From positions 196,001 to 260,000 of the forward strand of contig NC_084682.1 of NCBI RefSeq assembly GCF_028389875.1: a stretch of 64,000 nucleotides of DNA, read 5' to 3'. The notes beneath the pieces were generated by a model. The model was not told the origin of the DNA and searched no databases. It saw nothing but the letters and a program-made list of their open reading frames with translations. The translations under genes were made by a program, and so were the position numbers. The first letter of the stretch is position 1. Each line of letters begins with the position of its first letter. Below are positions 52,313 through 61,965 of this stretch, one piece after another. This DNA comes from Rhea pennata. Lineage: Eukaryota > Chordata > Aves > Rheiformes > Rheidae.

Positions 52313-55300
52313 CTGAATATATATATAGTATTTTCAATCAGAATATCCATGCCAACCTGACAGCTTCTTTTCCCACAAGACCTAGTCTTTTTTCTTCTGC
52401 CTTCCTTTTCTGTGAAGCTGAGTTACCAATGGGTTCCTTGGATCTTGCATTCCTGGGTATCTTGACAGTACTATAAATAGGGGAAAATATTAATGGTACT
52501 CCTTTCCCTGTTATAGCTCAAAAAAAGTCTATTATAGCAAATATTATTGTATTAAAATTTGAACAAATGTTGCCCCTGTATTTAGGTTTCAATGTATAAC
52601 TCTTATGAACTTAATAGGCTAAATTAAATATATGAAATTGAGTCCATGTAAATGTAATAGTGGAGACAAAAAGAGGAGATCAATACAACAAATTTGGTAA
52701 TGTTCACCCTGAATTTCCTCCTTGATCCTGGAAGGGATCCTCCTAACAGGTGTTCATGGCAGGATGTAGGCCCTAGCTATCTGCATGTTTTAATTATTAC
52801 ATTGTCTATGCTTTGTTTGTTTTAAAAGATCTAGGAAGAAAAAGGGCAAATGATAACAATCATATTACTGTAAAGAGACTTCCTCTAGCATATCAGAATT
52901 CATTGGAAAAGCCTTCCACTAATAACTCAGTATTAAGTATAAGCGCTTCAGATAGCTTTTTAGTGAATGAAGTTAAGATCAGTTTTAAAAGACACATTCA
53001 ACTAATATTGAGATTTTTTTCTACATTGATCCAATTATTTTAGCATTTATCTTTGAGCATTTTCCCACAAAGAAATAACTCCTGAAAGTATTACTACAAG
53101 TAATAGTCAATGTGCTTATCAAATACAAATACATACTTGTCTGAACAGCAGGACTAATAAGGTTGACTTAGGGAAGACTAGAGATTTGTGTTTGAATTTC
53201 TTGACGTCAAAAAAACTATCAATCAACCAACTAACAAACAAACAAAAAAACAAAGCCTTTTTGTAGTGGGAGCATTCACAAAAGGCTCACAGGCTTCATA
53301 TATTCCTCTGTCTTGCAACACATTTTGATGACTACATTTTCCCTTCAGAGAAGGCATTGATAGGAGCTCTTCATTTGGATGGATGATTTCAAGACACTTG
53401 AGGGAACGTATTTTTGTTACTTCTACCACTCTGTCAATTTTCACTGAAATTAGCTGATGGGCTTGAAAATTATTGTATTAGGACTGACAGACACAACACA
53501 ACAATCAGTTTGTTCTACGCTAAAAAATTAAATTGGGCCAGGCCATAGGCTAGCACATGATCAACCCCTTCTGCATACTGTGCACTTTGTCAGGGTTCAG
53601 CCAGTCTCAGACTATACACTAACCTGATTCAGGAAAAGGCCAATAGCTCTTCCCAAGCTATATGAAAGAGGCCAACTTGAGCTGGGAAAAGAATTCAGCT
53701 GTCTGGATCTGAACAGTGCTGTGCTGCTTGCCTTCATGATCAGAGAAGCTCATCTTATTTACTAATACAGATGCAGTAGCATTTCCACAGGGAAGTAGGG
53801 TAAGCACTGGTTCCACTAGATTGTGGACATACCGTTTTAGTGAAGCAGGAGGAGATGTAGGGTTTGGAGGTACCCAGGGTATTCTGCTCTCCTTAATTGG
53901 TCGTTTGCTCTCTTTTAACTGGAAAGCTACAGTTGTGTCTTGAAATCGGGCATGCTTTCCCTGAGGTTGTACGTGTCTTGATTTTAGAGCTTTAGGCACT
54001 CCCTTAAAATTAACACAATGACATTAAAAACATACATCTCTGTTGATATTTTCTTTTTTCCCCCTCCCTTAAGTATTTTGTATTCCATTTCAGAATCCGT
54101 CTTAAAGTCATGCCTGATGGCTTCATTGCATAGCTGACATATGCAGAGGTTTTACAACTGATATGAAAGAGGATATGACTGTGCCCCAACAGAACATGTG
54201 CTTAATCCCACAACTGTGATTTCTGCAAATAGTTCTGGCCTTTTGATATTGCTCTTCACAGGGAAAAAGTTCTTTCGAGATTTTCAGAATTAGACTCTTA
54301 ACTCTGAACAGATCAAAATAGCAGCTTTCCAAGACAACTTATTTACAGCCACGAGACTATAAGATTACTTATGTTTGCTACAAAGACACACGGACTAGCT
54401 CCTTCAGTATGAATTGTTGAAATGCTTAATCTCACTGCTCACAGTTCTCATTCATACTAATACAGGAAGCAGTAAAATACATACATATGTACGCATGTAT
54501 GTTACTATACAAAATCTGATTTTTCAGACAGAAGGCAGTATTCTAAGGAAGAGAAAAAAAACATTTAAAAGAATGCATCTATAAATATTTTGTATTTGGA
54601 AATTTTTAAAAATTGTTTGTTTGCATCAGAAGTCTCTTGCTGGTTACAGGAGAAATTTATCAAAAAATGAGATTTGTCTTGTGATGTATAATTTCTGTAA
54701 TAAATGAGGCAAAATTTGCCTCATTTATATGCTCATATTAACATCAGGAAAAGAAAGAAAAGATTGCAGCTGTAAAGCCCAGTTGGAAAGTTATCATGCT
54801 AATTTCAAGCCCACTTTCAGACAATTAGTTTTCCATGTTGATCCTGTTATTCATTGTTTCTAATTGAAGAGAATGTTTCCGATGAACAATAACATTACTT
54901 TCAGTAGTCATAACACAAGACTTTCTTCCTTACTCCTCCCCTGTTCATAATCAAGAAATTTCTGAGGAAGCGCAAAGCTTGGCAGTGCCTTAAAAAAACC
55001 CAAAGGACAAACAGAGGAAAGCATAATTCTTTACTTTATCATATCCATACCTTTGATTTTGCAGGTAGTAATACTCCTTTCTTCCTCAAAGGGTCACTTT
55101 CAAGCACAGGACCTTTTTTTACAGCTCCAGCTCTTGATAGTGCATCTAACCTTCCTTGTAAAATGGCATTTTTCTCTAGAGTAGATGGGACTTTTTCTTC
55201 TTGGAATTCACTGCGTGATATATGAGCACAACTGTTTGGAATTGTTGAAATATTTGCAGCAAGCTCACGTTTGTCTGTTTAAAAAACAAAAAATAGTCCT

Positions 55301-55497
55301 TCACCTGTAAGCTCAAAGGGGCAAAAATCATCTTTATTTCTGAGATTTTATTTGAGATTTTTGTTGTGCTAGGCATAACTAATCATGAACTGTAAAGCTC
55401 TACTATAATACAAATAAATGAAATTTTAAAGGTATTTGTATTTCCTGGTAAGCGTTACATCAGCCGGCTTTCTTACACCGTTCTGTTGAACGGAGTC

Positions 55498-55539
<42 letters not shown>

Positions 55540-58500
55540 TACCTATGTAAATAATATGAAAGCCTTTTAGTAGCTATGGGCACATGAAGTCTAGGGAGTG
55601 ATAACATCGTATCTTTTAGGCAGCAAGAATCATGAAAACCAGGAGATACTTAGCAATATACCTTCTCTCTTTGCATAATTGAAGATGAATTCATTTCATA
55701 AAAATCTCCTTCTGCTTACCCAAGCATAGAAAGGAGTAGGTACTAGTCTAATAAAAAGCAGTATGAGAAAAACACTACAAACAAGAATAGTACGGTAAAC
55801 TAATATATGTTATATAGTAATGTAATAAGCTATAATGTCTTTCAGGAAGTGTCAACGTATTTCAGTTATGAGATTTAAATCACAACACAGAGTAAAGCCC
55901 TCTTCATTTCATATATGAGATAAATGAACAATAAAGCAATCCCAAAAGGTTGCAAAGTAATCTCCAGTATTAAAAAAAATAAAACAAATAAAAAAAAAAA
56001 AGCAAGAATTCCATTTCCAACAATTAGCTATTGCGTTGCTACGTACTGAAACTGGGATTACAGTGCAAAGAAGACTAGTATTAACGGACTGGCAAAAATA
56101 AAACAAAGCTACACCTCTCAAAACCTCTCTCAAAAGTATAATAAAAAAAAATCCAAGGAAATTCTGAGCCAAGGCTTGAGTACATCTTTTCACTGAACAC
56201 AATTTTATAAACCACCATGATAGCTTTGTTGGAGACTTGCTAAGTTGGTGATTCTGTATTCCAGCAAAATATATTTATACAGTATTACCTAGGTAGATAT
56301 TTGGAAGTATTCTGTATACACCATTAAAGCTAACTTGTAACTGTCATTTAGGTATACACTGTAGAAAAATAATCTTAATGTAGTCTAGCGTAAAAAAAAA
56401 AGGCAAAAATAACAAGAGTATGATTTAAGTAATAACAATATAGTCATAAAAACACATAAAAACCTGCAGGTTTAGCTCAGAGGAACAGCTGAAAAAGCTG
56501 CATAGCAAGGCTACAAGAATCTGATTATTACACATGGACTATATTACACCTTTGGGAGCAATATGTAACATACTACAGATTGAACTGCAGCTGGTAAGTT
56601 ACCTGATAAATATTTAATAATTCAGAATACAAACCAATCAAGAGCCTCCTGGCGGCTGAAGGTTTTCTAGGTTCCTGTCCAAGCTCTTCCTTTAAGATGA
56701 GAGGTTTATTTTCTCCTTTCGGAGATGTAAGCTGCGCGCTGGCTGGAAATATCTCATTGTTTCCTGGAGATTTGCCCTGAGATGCTGAAAGACATTTCTT
56801 TGCTTTTTTTGGTGTTTGCTTCTTTTCCAGCAACGAATCCAGATCCTGTACCAAATATTTATAAATTAAATTACTCTCTAATTAAATCTGATGTAATAAT
56901 GAGAAACATTAAAGGATTAAAGGATTCTAAGCAGTGCAGTACTTTTTGCTGTTTTGTTTTTTTCTTTTCCTTTTTTTTTTTTGTAGTGACTCTTCCTGAT
57001 AGTTGATTCATCCAGAAGCTTCTTCATATAATTAATCTTACAGAAAAGGCTTGCATTTTTGTATTTACAAATGACTCTAGCAAATTATCTGCTTATGGTA
57101 TCTTCAAAGAAAAATTGATACAAAGGCTACAAACAAAAGAAAAAAAATCCCCATATGACTATGGGATGACTATGGACTTTCTTCAATAACAAGCACAATC
57201 TTAAACAGCTCTACCTCCCTTTCTGTTCCAGGTCAATTATAACTATTACTGTTTTTATAAGCCGTTCAGTACAAAAGAAATAAACGCACAGCTCTGAAAA
57301 CTAGAAAAATATTTTAAGATGCAGAAAATCTCATGACTATTGTATGCTTGTTTAATTAAATACTGGTTTCATAATAGTTTAGGTTACAAGGTCCTTTTTT
57401 AAAAAAGCCCTCTAATTTAGAAACTGCAGCAGGAAATATGAATCAGAGGTTTTTTCTTATACCAATGTTTTTAAAGCATTGAATATTGTTAACAGATCAT
57501 TTGAAGTGCACAGAGCTTAATTAATTTTTGTAGTTACACCTTCTGCCTAGATACTTCTCCTGTACCCACCAAGCAGGAGGCAGACACTCATCACTAATCC
57601 TTATGATGAAAACATGCACCACTACACAGAATACATACATGAATTGCATGGATGTATAAAATGCACTCCTTTCATGCCTGAAAATGACAAATGAACCAGA
57701 CATTGGTGCTCTATTACCACTATAACTACCAGTCCTAATTCTACCAAGAGAGCCAATAAAGACAGAAACAGCATCAACAGAAAATGCAACAGATAGCTTT
57801 GGTGTGTAAGATTTTAGACCATCTAAACTTAGGAAAAACAGTGCATTGTATACATTAGAAAAGATGGTGACTTTTAGATCCGTAAGAAATTTTGCCAATC
57901 TGTGAGCACATGAACACAATATAGTTTACGCTCAAATATTTCACCATGTCCTTTCCATCTTAACAGATTTTTCCTACCTCAACTTGTAGCAGGATATCTA
58001 TGATAGTGTCAGAAAGGGAAGAATCCATTTCTAGTTTGGCAGAGCAGAGAGACAGTTGTCGAATGAGACTGCCCAGTTCCTTGTAGTGGGTAGGAACCTG
58101 TTGCTCTGTTTGATCAGTAAACTGATTGGCAAACGTTTGCAAGGCTCGTATAGCTCCTCTGTGTGCTGCAGCCAATCTGGATACTGCTTGAGACTGGGAC
58201 AGAAAAAAAGCCACATGCTTGAATAACTATAGTTTCTACAAATGACGCTACTACTCAAAAAAATTTTGCTAGAATTTCATGACAAAATACTCAGAATTGT
58301 GATAGTTCTGATGAAGATGAGGCCACTTGGGATGTAAAACACAACAGGTATTTAAGCAGCCCACTAAAGATACTACATGACAGTCCGAATATCGACTATT
58401 GTGTTAACTTCAGCTAAACTAGCACAGTTATAACATTTTCTGATCTTTATACTCTCTACACCTAGAGAGGTTAGTCAAAGCCTAACTCCAGTGTGACAAT

Positions 58501-61500
58501 CATTGTACAATCATGGAACAGTCTTCATCACCGAGAGTTTTCATTACTGAAAAAAATCCAGAAATGTTGAAAAAGCACAGAGAACAAGACAATACTGGCC
58601 AGACAGTAGGCATGATCACAGCATTAACTTTGCAAAAGAGAATAAACAGACAACAATATCAGAAAGGATGACCAATAAGACTAATTGACATCAACAGCAA
58701 GTTAAGAAAGTAGTGAATAGTAGAAAACAATTTTATTCAAAAATGAAAGAGGAATGAAGGAGGAATTAGAAGAAGCATAGAAGTAAAGAACAGCAGCCTT
58801 TTCCTCTCCAGTTTACACTAGAGAGATAAGAACTGAGGAAAAGAGGGAAGCAGCAAAGGCAGTACCAGATCAAGCAAGCCGTATTTCTGTGACAATTAAG
58901 TGAAAGGTGCAAGATACAAAACAAACAAAGACCCTTACTCCCTTCTGGAGAGGGGTCATATGTACCAAGAATAACTTGGAATCAGACAAACTCAATTTAC
59001 TGAGAAAATTTCTGTCAATAAATGAGTGGCATCCTGAATGATAATTACTTCCTACCTTTTTAGTATGTTTGATTTTATGAGGACTCAGTTTCTCTAAATC
59101 ATCCTGAATTTCTTTTACCTGTTTATCAAGAAAGCAGAGAGAGGGGAAAAGTCAGTCAGAATTAGCTCCATGTGTATAGATGAAAAATAAATCTGCACTG
59201 TAACATCTGAGTGAAAGTTCAGTTCTTCCAACAGTGATGCTCACATCTCTATCCAGTGATGAGAAATGAGTTGCATCATTCAGATCCAAAACAAAGACAC
59301 TGTCAGAAGCACCTTGATCAAGTTCTTGTTCTATTTCATTTCTGTCAAAATCATCAAAATAAACTAGCTACTGTACATCCCAATTTTAAAGGATTAGTTC
59401 TTACTTGTTGTTGGAGAACATACAATCTCCGAGCTGACCGTGCAGCTTGTTCCTGTCTCCTAATGCGAATTCGTTGCTCTTCACCAGGATCCAAAATTTC
59501 ACTTCTCTCTGAAGAGGATAAAATGCAGAGTTTCATATCTTTATCGAGTTTTTCACAGGTTAGATTAAGTCAAGGCAAGAAGCCTCGTTCATGCAGAACC
59601 AATATGTATGTAGGCGTATCATGAATTTTGCAGGGCCCTCTTCAGCAGTAATATAAGACAGTTATTTTGACTCTAAACCATGTTTCTGCTTACAGCTTGA
59701 CTATGTATTCTTATCTAACATAGCTTATCAGATGTAGTTTACAAAATCACCTGTGACCCCCCCAATCATTTCACAAAGTTGCAGACAGAACATTCAAAGT
59801 CAGAAATACTTAAGCCTCTGGCTAATGATTACAAGAGGACCAATGCAGTGTCAGAAAGCACATTCAATATACCACTGCACAGCTATAAATTAGACGAGTC
59901 AGACTTACTAGATGTTATCAACTCTTGTCCTTTTTCTTATTACTACTAATGAAGTAGATGATTATGATGATAATTTTTTGCAGTTTGAAGATCTAGCCAA
60001 TAGGGCTACAAGCACCAATGTTTTTCGCACAAGGTGTTAGTTAGCCTATCTTTAATTTACTGTCATTGGAGGTATTTATTGCCTAAAATAGCCAGCCATT
60101 CTACCTTTCATTCATTTTTGAAAACCAGTCCTTAAAAATACAAAATGAAATACTGATTCTAATTCAAGCCAAACAAAAGAAAAAAGAACGAAACAAACTA
60201 TTGTACATTTATATAAAGTAATTTTTGTTTAGTCTTACACCTTTTTTAGCCAGTTCTTCAATTTTCTGGATACAACTCCTCAATTCCTTTTGCAGACGTC
60301 GGACTTCCTGTATATTTTCATCTTCTTTTTTTCTGACATTTGTCCTGGAGCCTGGTCCAGGGTCATGGGTGGGTGGAGAGTCTAAAACAAACGGTATTAG
60401 CTTTCCCTCATTTGATGTATAAAGATAAACTTTAGCACCAGAGCTGGCGGTCTCCACTTTGGAAGGCTGACCAAGTTTCTGCTGATATTTCAAGGGAGTC
60501 CAAGACTTCAGTGCATTTTTCTCTTCCAGATTTTGGAATAGTTCATTTTTGTGTTGTTGTGACTTCTTGGCCAACAACTGTTTATCAGCAACAACTCCAA
60601 AAACCTGCTGTTTCAGTTGCTCTTCACAATGTCTTCGTTTTACGTCCCTTTTGGCTAGCTGAACAGCAAATTTTAGTTTCTCTTCAGATACCACTGAAAA
60701 CATGCCAGAGCTGCTTATGCTGGAACCTTCACTGCCAGCTAGATTTCTCTGATCATTTGATGGCTTCAGCTTTTCAATTATAATTGGAGAAGGGCTAAAG
60801 AATCTGACAGGCAAATTCTCTGGAATGGCAGGAACATTCCTATTAAACTGGAGCTGTTCCAAAGTTTAAAAAGAGGCTGATGTTACACAGAGCACATTTT
60901 ACAGATGATGCATCTCTAGCACAAAAGAGCAGTGAAAATGGATCTCCTTTCATATCAGAACGTATTCTGTCACGATAGCATGTCTTCAATGCACATAAGA
61001 CATCCTTTCCCTACTCAAAAAAATACCAGTATTCAAAGTTATTTTGATTTAAGCATGTAGATCTTTTTGTAAATACCATTAGGCGCTTCTTTGCATCTTA
61101 GAGTAGGTATATACATTGAAAAAAATGGCCCAAAGTGACTAGGCAATATACAATGACATTATAAAGGTTTTTAAGTATTGCAAAAGTGCAAATAATGAGT
61201 TATAGAAATAACATAACATTAGTAATAGGAATTAACATAATTACATCATATAGACTAAGTCATTAGTAAACTCATAAAGATAACAGGAAGATAAGGTATG
61301 CATGATGAAGGAGAAACGCAAGGCTGAAACATAGTACCAGAATAAAGTTTTTATGTTCAGTTTCCACACAGTAAAAAGTAGTAAGTGGCTTAGACACGCA
61401 AATAACATTTACTTGTACAATTTCTGATCTATCTTCTTATAGAAGAAAAGTATCATTCCTTGTACCACACTGTCATGAAAGCAAGTGCAAAGATTTGACA

Positions 61501-61689
61501 CCCACCAGTGGGCTATCTCACAAAGTGGGTCATAATCATATTTCTGTACTGGTCATAGAGGAAAACTAATTCAGCATCACTACAGAAGGCAAATAATACC
61601 TGTGTTCGTAAGGTTGTTGCTTCATTCCTGTATAGTGGGGTATCAGACGCAAATTTAACATCAGATGTAGATGGCTTGCTCGGTCCCAT
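42477..61689 (-). CDS. KIAA0753: KIAA0753 (moonraker/OFIP) centriolar satellite protein, 16 coding exons
   Basis: Known role of the family: a centrosome and centriolar-satellite scaffold that works with OFD1, FOR20 and PCM1 in centriole duplication and cilium formation. Joining the sixteen minus-strand exons listed separately gives 2,697 nt, an 898-residue frame plus stop with no internal stop, and all exon phases agree. Conserved blocks that identify it include QLQFNRNVP near residue 30, [33 protein letters not shown] (about 240-260), [14 protein letters not shown] (about 296-309), [26 protein letters not shown] (about 550-561), [12 protein letters not shown] (about 846-857) and the C-terminal VFTSEFL. 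The product is highly charged and probably coiled-coil rich, without signal peptide or membrane segment. Human KIAA0753 is about 967 residues; most of the difference is one missing segment at the exon 9/10 junction. Splice borders are read by eye and not checked by transcripts. Confidence 0.95.
44097..44200 (-). mobile_element. Older CR1 fragment, inverted, left part (interrupted)
   Basis: Inverted CR1 3' end (ATAGAATCACAGAATAG, GATCACCTAGTCTAACTCCC, GGTTGCTCAGGACCA). The element continues at 44618 after a younger CR1 that landed inside it. Confidence 0.85.
44201..44617 (+). mobile_element. Younger CR1 copy, sense, inserted in an older CR1
   Basis: 5'-truncated CR1 with a nearly intact end of ORF2 ([18 protein letters not shown], then [20 protein letters not shown]) and the terminal ATTCTATGATTCTATG repeats at its end. 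A short tandem duplication of about 18 bp (GGTGATCTTATCAATGTC) sits near 44,256-44,291. It is very similar to the inverted copy at 50.7-51.06 kb, so it belongs to a fairly young subfamily. No complete enzyme is encoded. Confidence 0.92.
44618..44690 (-). mobile_element. Older CR1 fragment, inverted, right part
   Basis: It resumes the element interrupted at 44200: GGTCAGGATTTGAATACCTC, then CACAACCTCTCTGGGCAACC. The far end fades into AT-rich sequence. Confidence 0.85.
45343..45570 (-). CDS. KIAA0753: KIAA0753 coding exon 15
   Basis: 228 nt, residues 785-861. The second half carries [20 protein letters not shown] and NPWQIAE, the hallmark block of the C-terminal region (human [25 protein letters not shown]). 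The acceptor is TTTTCCATTTTCAG and the donor GAGAG|GTACAT (phase 2). The open frame extends beyond both borders and those extensions are intronic. Confidence 0.95.
45739..45859 (-). CDS. KIAA0753: KIAA0753 coding exon 14
   Basis: 121 nt, residues 745-785. It contains [20 protein letters not shown] and [11 protein letters not shown], matching human [28 protein letters not shown]. The acceptor is CATTTTAG and the donor CAA|GTAAGT (phase 2). Confidence 0.95.
46515..46559. repeat. (TC)n followed by C runs
   Basis: About 14 TC units then C6, T and C9, a polypyrimidine tract in KIAA0753 intron 13. Confidence 0.93.
48362..48443 (-). CDS. KIAA0753: KIAA0753 coding exon 13 (poly-A inside its 3' splice site)
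   Basis: 82 nt, residues 718-745: [20 protein letters not shown] then WAQEEKR, matching human [25 protein letters not shown]. The donor is GAG|GTAAGC. The acceptor AG follows 31 uninterrupted A's (48445-48475) that separate it from the pyrimidine tract. The coding match is strong despite this odd splice site. Confidence 0.92.
48445..48475. repeat. Homopolymer (T)31 on plus, (A)31 on gene strand
   Basis: It lies directly before the AG of the KIAA0753 coding exon 13 acceptor on the minus strand. Confidence 0.95.
48620..48651. repeat. (GT)n/(GC)n alternating purine-pyrimidine tract
   Basis: GT units pass into GC and back to GT/GC (GTGTGCGCGCGCGTGTGCGC), a composition known to favour Z-DNA. Confidence 0.9.
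49506..49679 (-). CDS. KIAA0753: KIAA0753 coding exon 12
   Basis: 174 nt, residues 660-717, phase 0 at both ends. It reads [16 protein letters not shown] and then [16 protein letters not shown], corresponding to human RQLDDFLEDCASELW and DSPDLEIMMRRMEEME. The acceptor is CTTTTAATTAG and the donor GAA|GTAAGC. Confidence 0.95.
50005..50088 (-). CDS. KIAA0753: KIAA0753 coding exon 11
   Basis: 84 nt, 28 residues (632-659), phase 0 at both ends. It contains [11 protein letters not shown], matching human ANIHLKDGSSVN. The acceptor is TTTTATTAG and the donor AAAAAG|GTATAG. Skipping would keep the frame. Confidence 0.9.
50487..50574 (-). CDS. KIAA0753: KIAA0753 coding exon 10
   Basis: 88 nt, residues 602-631: [20 protein letters not shown] followed by LKPLLDKAQ, like human [27 protein letters not shown]. 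The acceptor is TTTTTTGAATAG and the donor CAG|GTAATA. The split Arg codon (AG from exon 9 plus A) confirms the join. Confidence 0.93.
50713..51058 (-). mobile_element. CR1 LINE, young subfamily, inverted, in KIAA0753 intron 9
   Basis: On the plus strand it starts with the inverted 3' end (ATAGAATCATAGAATCAG, GGTTGGAAGGGACCTCTGGA) and carries the antisense of the end of CR1 ORF2. The minus-strand translation differs from the copy at 44.2 kb at only a few residues over about 90. Truncated at its 5' end near 51058. Confidence 0.93.
52265..52328. repeat. Palindromic (TA)n microsatellite
   Basis: About 20 TA units flanked by ATTCAGTA on the left and its reverse complement TACTGAAT on the right, so the whole tract can fold back on itself. 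It starts about 28 bp after the end of KIAA0753 coding exon 9 in gene orientation. Confidence 0.92.
52357..52470 (-). CDS. KIAA0753: KIAA0753 coding exon 9 (apparently shortened at its 3' end)
   Basis: 114 nt, residues 564-602. It reads [15 protein letters not shown] and, at the end, GLVGKEAVR, matching human LKVKTSPRDATKEPL and EHEAAR. The acceptor is CTATTTATAG. The donor AG|GTTGGC is weak. Reading through it gives RLAW, as in human, then Ile, Phe and a stop, so the exon probably once continued. Phase 2 at the end fits coding exon 10 exactly. Confidence 0.85.
53833..54002 (-). CDS. KIAA0753: KIAA0753 coding exon 8
   Basis: 170 nt, residues 508-564. It reads [16 protein letters not shown] and ends with [16 protein letters not shown], almost the same as the human [16 protein letters not shown] motif. 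The acceptor is TTAATTTTAAG and the donor AAACG|GTATGT (phase 2). The frame stays open beyond the donor for about 55 codons, but that stretch has no match to the human protein and is taken as intron. Confidence 0.94.
54701..54727. repeat. Near-palindrome, 13-bp perfect arms
   Basis: TAAATGAGGCAAA, one central A, then its exact reverse complement. It lies in KIAA0753 intron 7. Confidence 0.9.
55051..55274 (-). CDS. KIAA0753: KIAA0753 coding exon 7
   Basis: 224 nt, residues 433-507. Only the frame starting two bases into the exon is open to its end. It reads [15 protein letters not shown] and, near its end, [16 protein letters not shown], corresponding to human NVPFRKKDTLAPAR. The acceptor is TTTAAACAG and the donor AAAG|GTATGG. 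This is a weakly conserved linker region. The open frame found on the other reading of the same strand here ends in a stop and is not used. Confidence 0.9.
55502..55538. repeat. (CA)n microsatellite
   Basis: About 18 CA units in KIAA0753 intron 6. Confidence 0.95.
56635..56845 (-). CDS. KIAA0753: KIAA0753 coding exon 6
   Basis: 211 nt, residues 363-433. It begins [17 protein letters not shown], like human ALESLLEKKLSPKKVKK, and contains [10 protein letters not shown] and SAARRLLI. The donor is the weak ATTG|GTTTGT at 56634. I chose it because its phase 1 joins to exon 7 as LLIDKRELA, matching human LLADKYQ. A stronger-looking GTAACT donor 32 nt downstream would throw exon 7 out of frame. Confidence 0.9.
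57978..58193 (-). CDS. KIAA0753: KIAA0753 coding exon 5
   Basis: 216 nt, residues 291-362, phase 0 at both ends. It contains [43 protein letters not shown] and a C-terminal [11 protein letters not shown]. This is one of the best conserved parts of the protein. The acceptor is TTTTCTGTCCCAG and the donor GAG|GTAGGA. Confidence 0.96.
59056..59118 (-). CDS. KIAA0753: KIAA0753 coding exon 4
   Basis: 63 nt, residues 270-290 ([20 protein letters not shown] plus K), which matches the human [20 protein letters not shown] segment closely. The acceptor is GATAAACAG and the donor AAAAAG|GTAGGA. Phase 0 at both ends, so skipping it would keep the frame. Confidence 0.95.
59405..59508 (-). CDS. KIAA0753: KIAA0753 coding exon 3
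   Basis: 104 nt, residues 235-269. The split first codon G|AG gives Glu, followed by [17 protein letters not shown] and [17 protein letters not shown], nearly identical to the human block. The acceptor is CCTCTTCAG and the donor CAA|GTAAGA. It ends in phase 0. Confidence 0.95.
60241..60853 (-). CDS. KIAA0753: KIAA0753 coding exon 2
   Basis: The largest coding exon, 613 nt, residues 31-235. It carries LQFNRNVP, the [14 protein letters not shown] block, the AKVYLYTS block followed by SPPTHDPG, and the start of a charged helix ([20 protein letters not shown]). The acceptor is GGAACAG and the donor AAAAAG|GTGTAAG; it ends in phase 1. The open frame runs past the donor into the intron for about ten codons, which is not coding. 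Confidence 0.95.
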
Positions 61690-61704
61690 CATATCAGCTA
61701 GATG
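61600..61704 (-). CDS. KIAA0753: KIAA0753 exon 2 (first coding exon; 5' UTR 61690-61704, CDS 61600-61689)
   Basis: It encodes residues 1-30, starting [11 protein letters not shown]. Two ATGs lie side by side (61692-61690 and 61689-61687). I chose the second because the human protein also starts MGP; using the first would only add one Met. The acceptor is TTTTCAG and the donor CACAG|GTATT. The exon ends in phase 0. Exon numbers in the following entries count coding exons, so this is coding exon 1. Confidence 0.88.
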
Positions 61705-61769
61705 CTGAAAATCCAGTCATTTGCCCTTTGCTATTACAAACCTAAAAATGAAATGATATATGGCAAACA

Positions 61770-61807
61770 TACAAAAAAAAAAAAAAAAAGAAAGAAAGAA
61801 AAAGAAA
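61770..61807. repeat. Poly-A and (GAAA)n tract
   Basis: A18-19 followed by GAAA units, in the short KIAA0753 intron between the non-coding exon and the first coding exon. Confidence 0.9.
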
Positions 61808-61965
61808 ATAGGGTGGCAAGCTAGATTAAGGCAGTGCTCAAGAGAGCAGGGCCTGTACAAAATACGTCAGTATCAAAAAACCAGAACCCGGGAGCACTCG
61901 TGCCTAACTTCACAGAAGAGAGGGTAAAGCAGAAGCGGTGCATGAGGGTGTGCCAGTGAACTCAC

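Larger units (their letters stand above)
42592..61599 (-). other. KIAA0753 introns: content summary
   Basis: Introns between coding exons hold no further exon that I can support. Intron 15 (42592-45342) carries the nested CR1 pair. Intron 13 (45860-48361) has a CT/C tract at 46516-46559. Intron 12 (48444-49505) holds the poly-A splice-site tract and a GT/GC tract. Intron 9 (50575-52356) holds the inverted CR1 and the palindromic TA tract. Intron 7 (54003-55050) has a 13-bp inverted repeat, and intron 6 (55275-56634) has a CA repeat. Introns 1-5 and 8 are plain AT-rich sequence. Confidence 0.8.

Noticed and set aside
53658-53832. Open continuation of KIAA0753 exon 8 past the GTATGT donor
   Set aside because: The continuation has no similarity to the human protein, whereas splicing at 53833 joins in phase to an exon that matches it.
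55176-55275. Frame reading [10 protein letters not shown] across exon 7
   Set aside because: It ends in a stop inside the exon. The alternative frame is open and matches human around [10 protein letters not shown].
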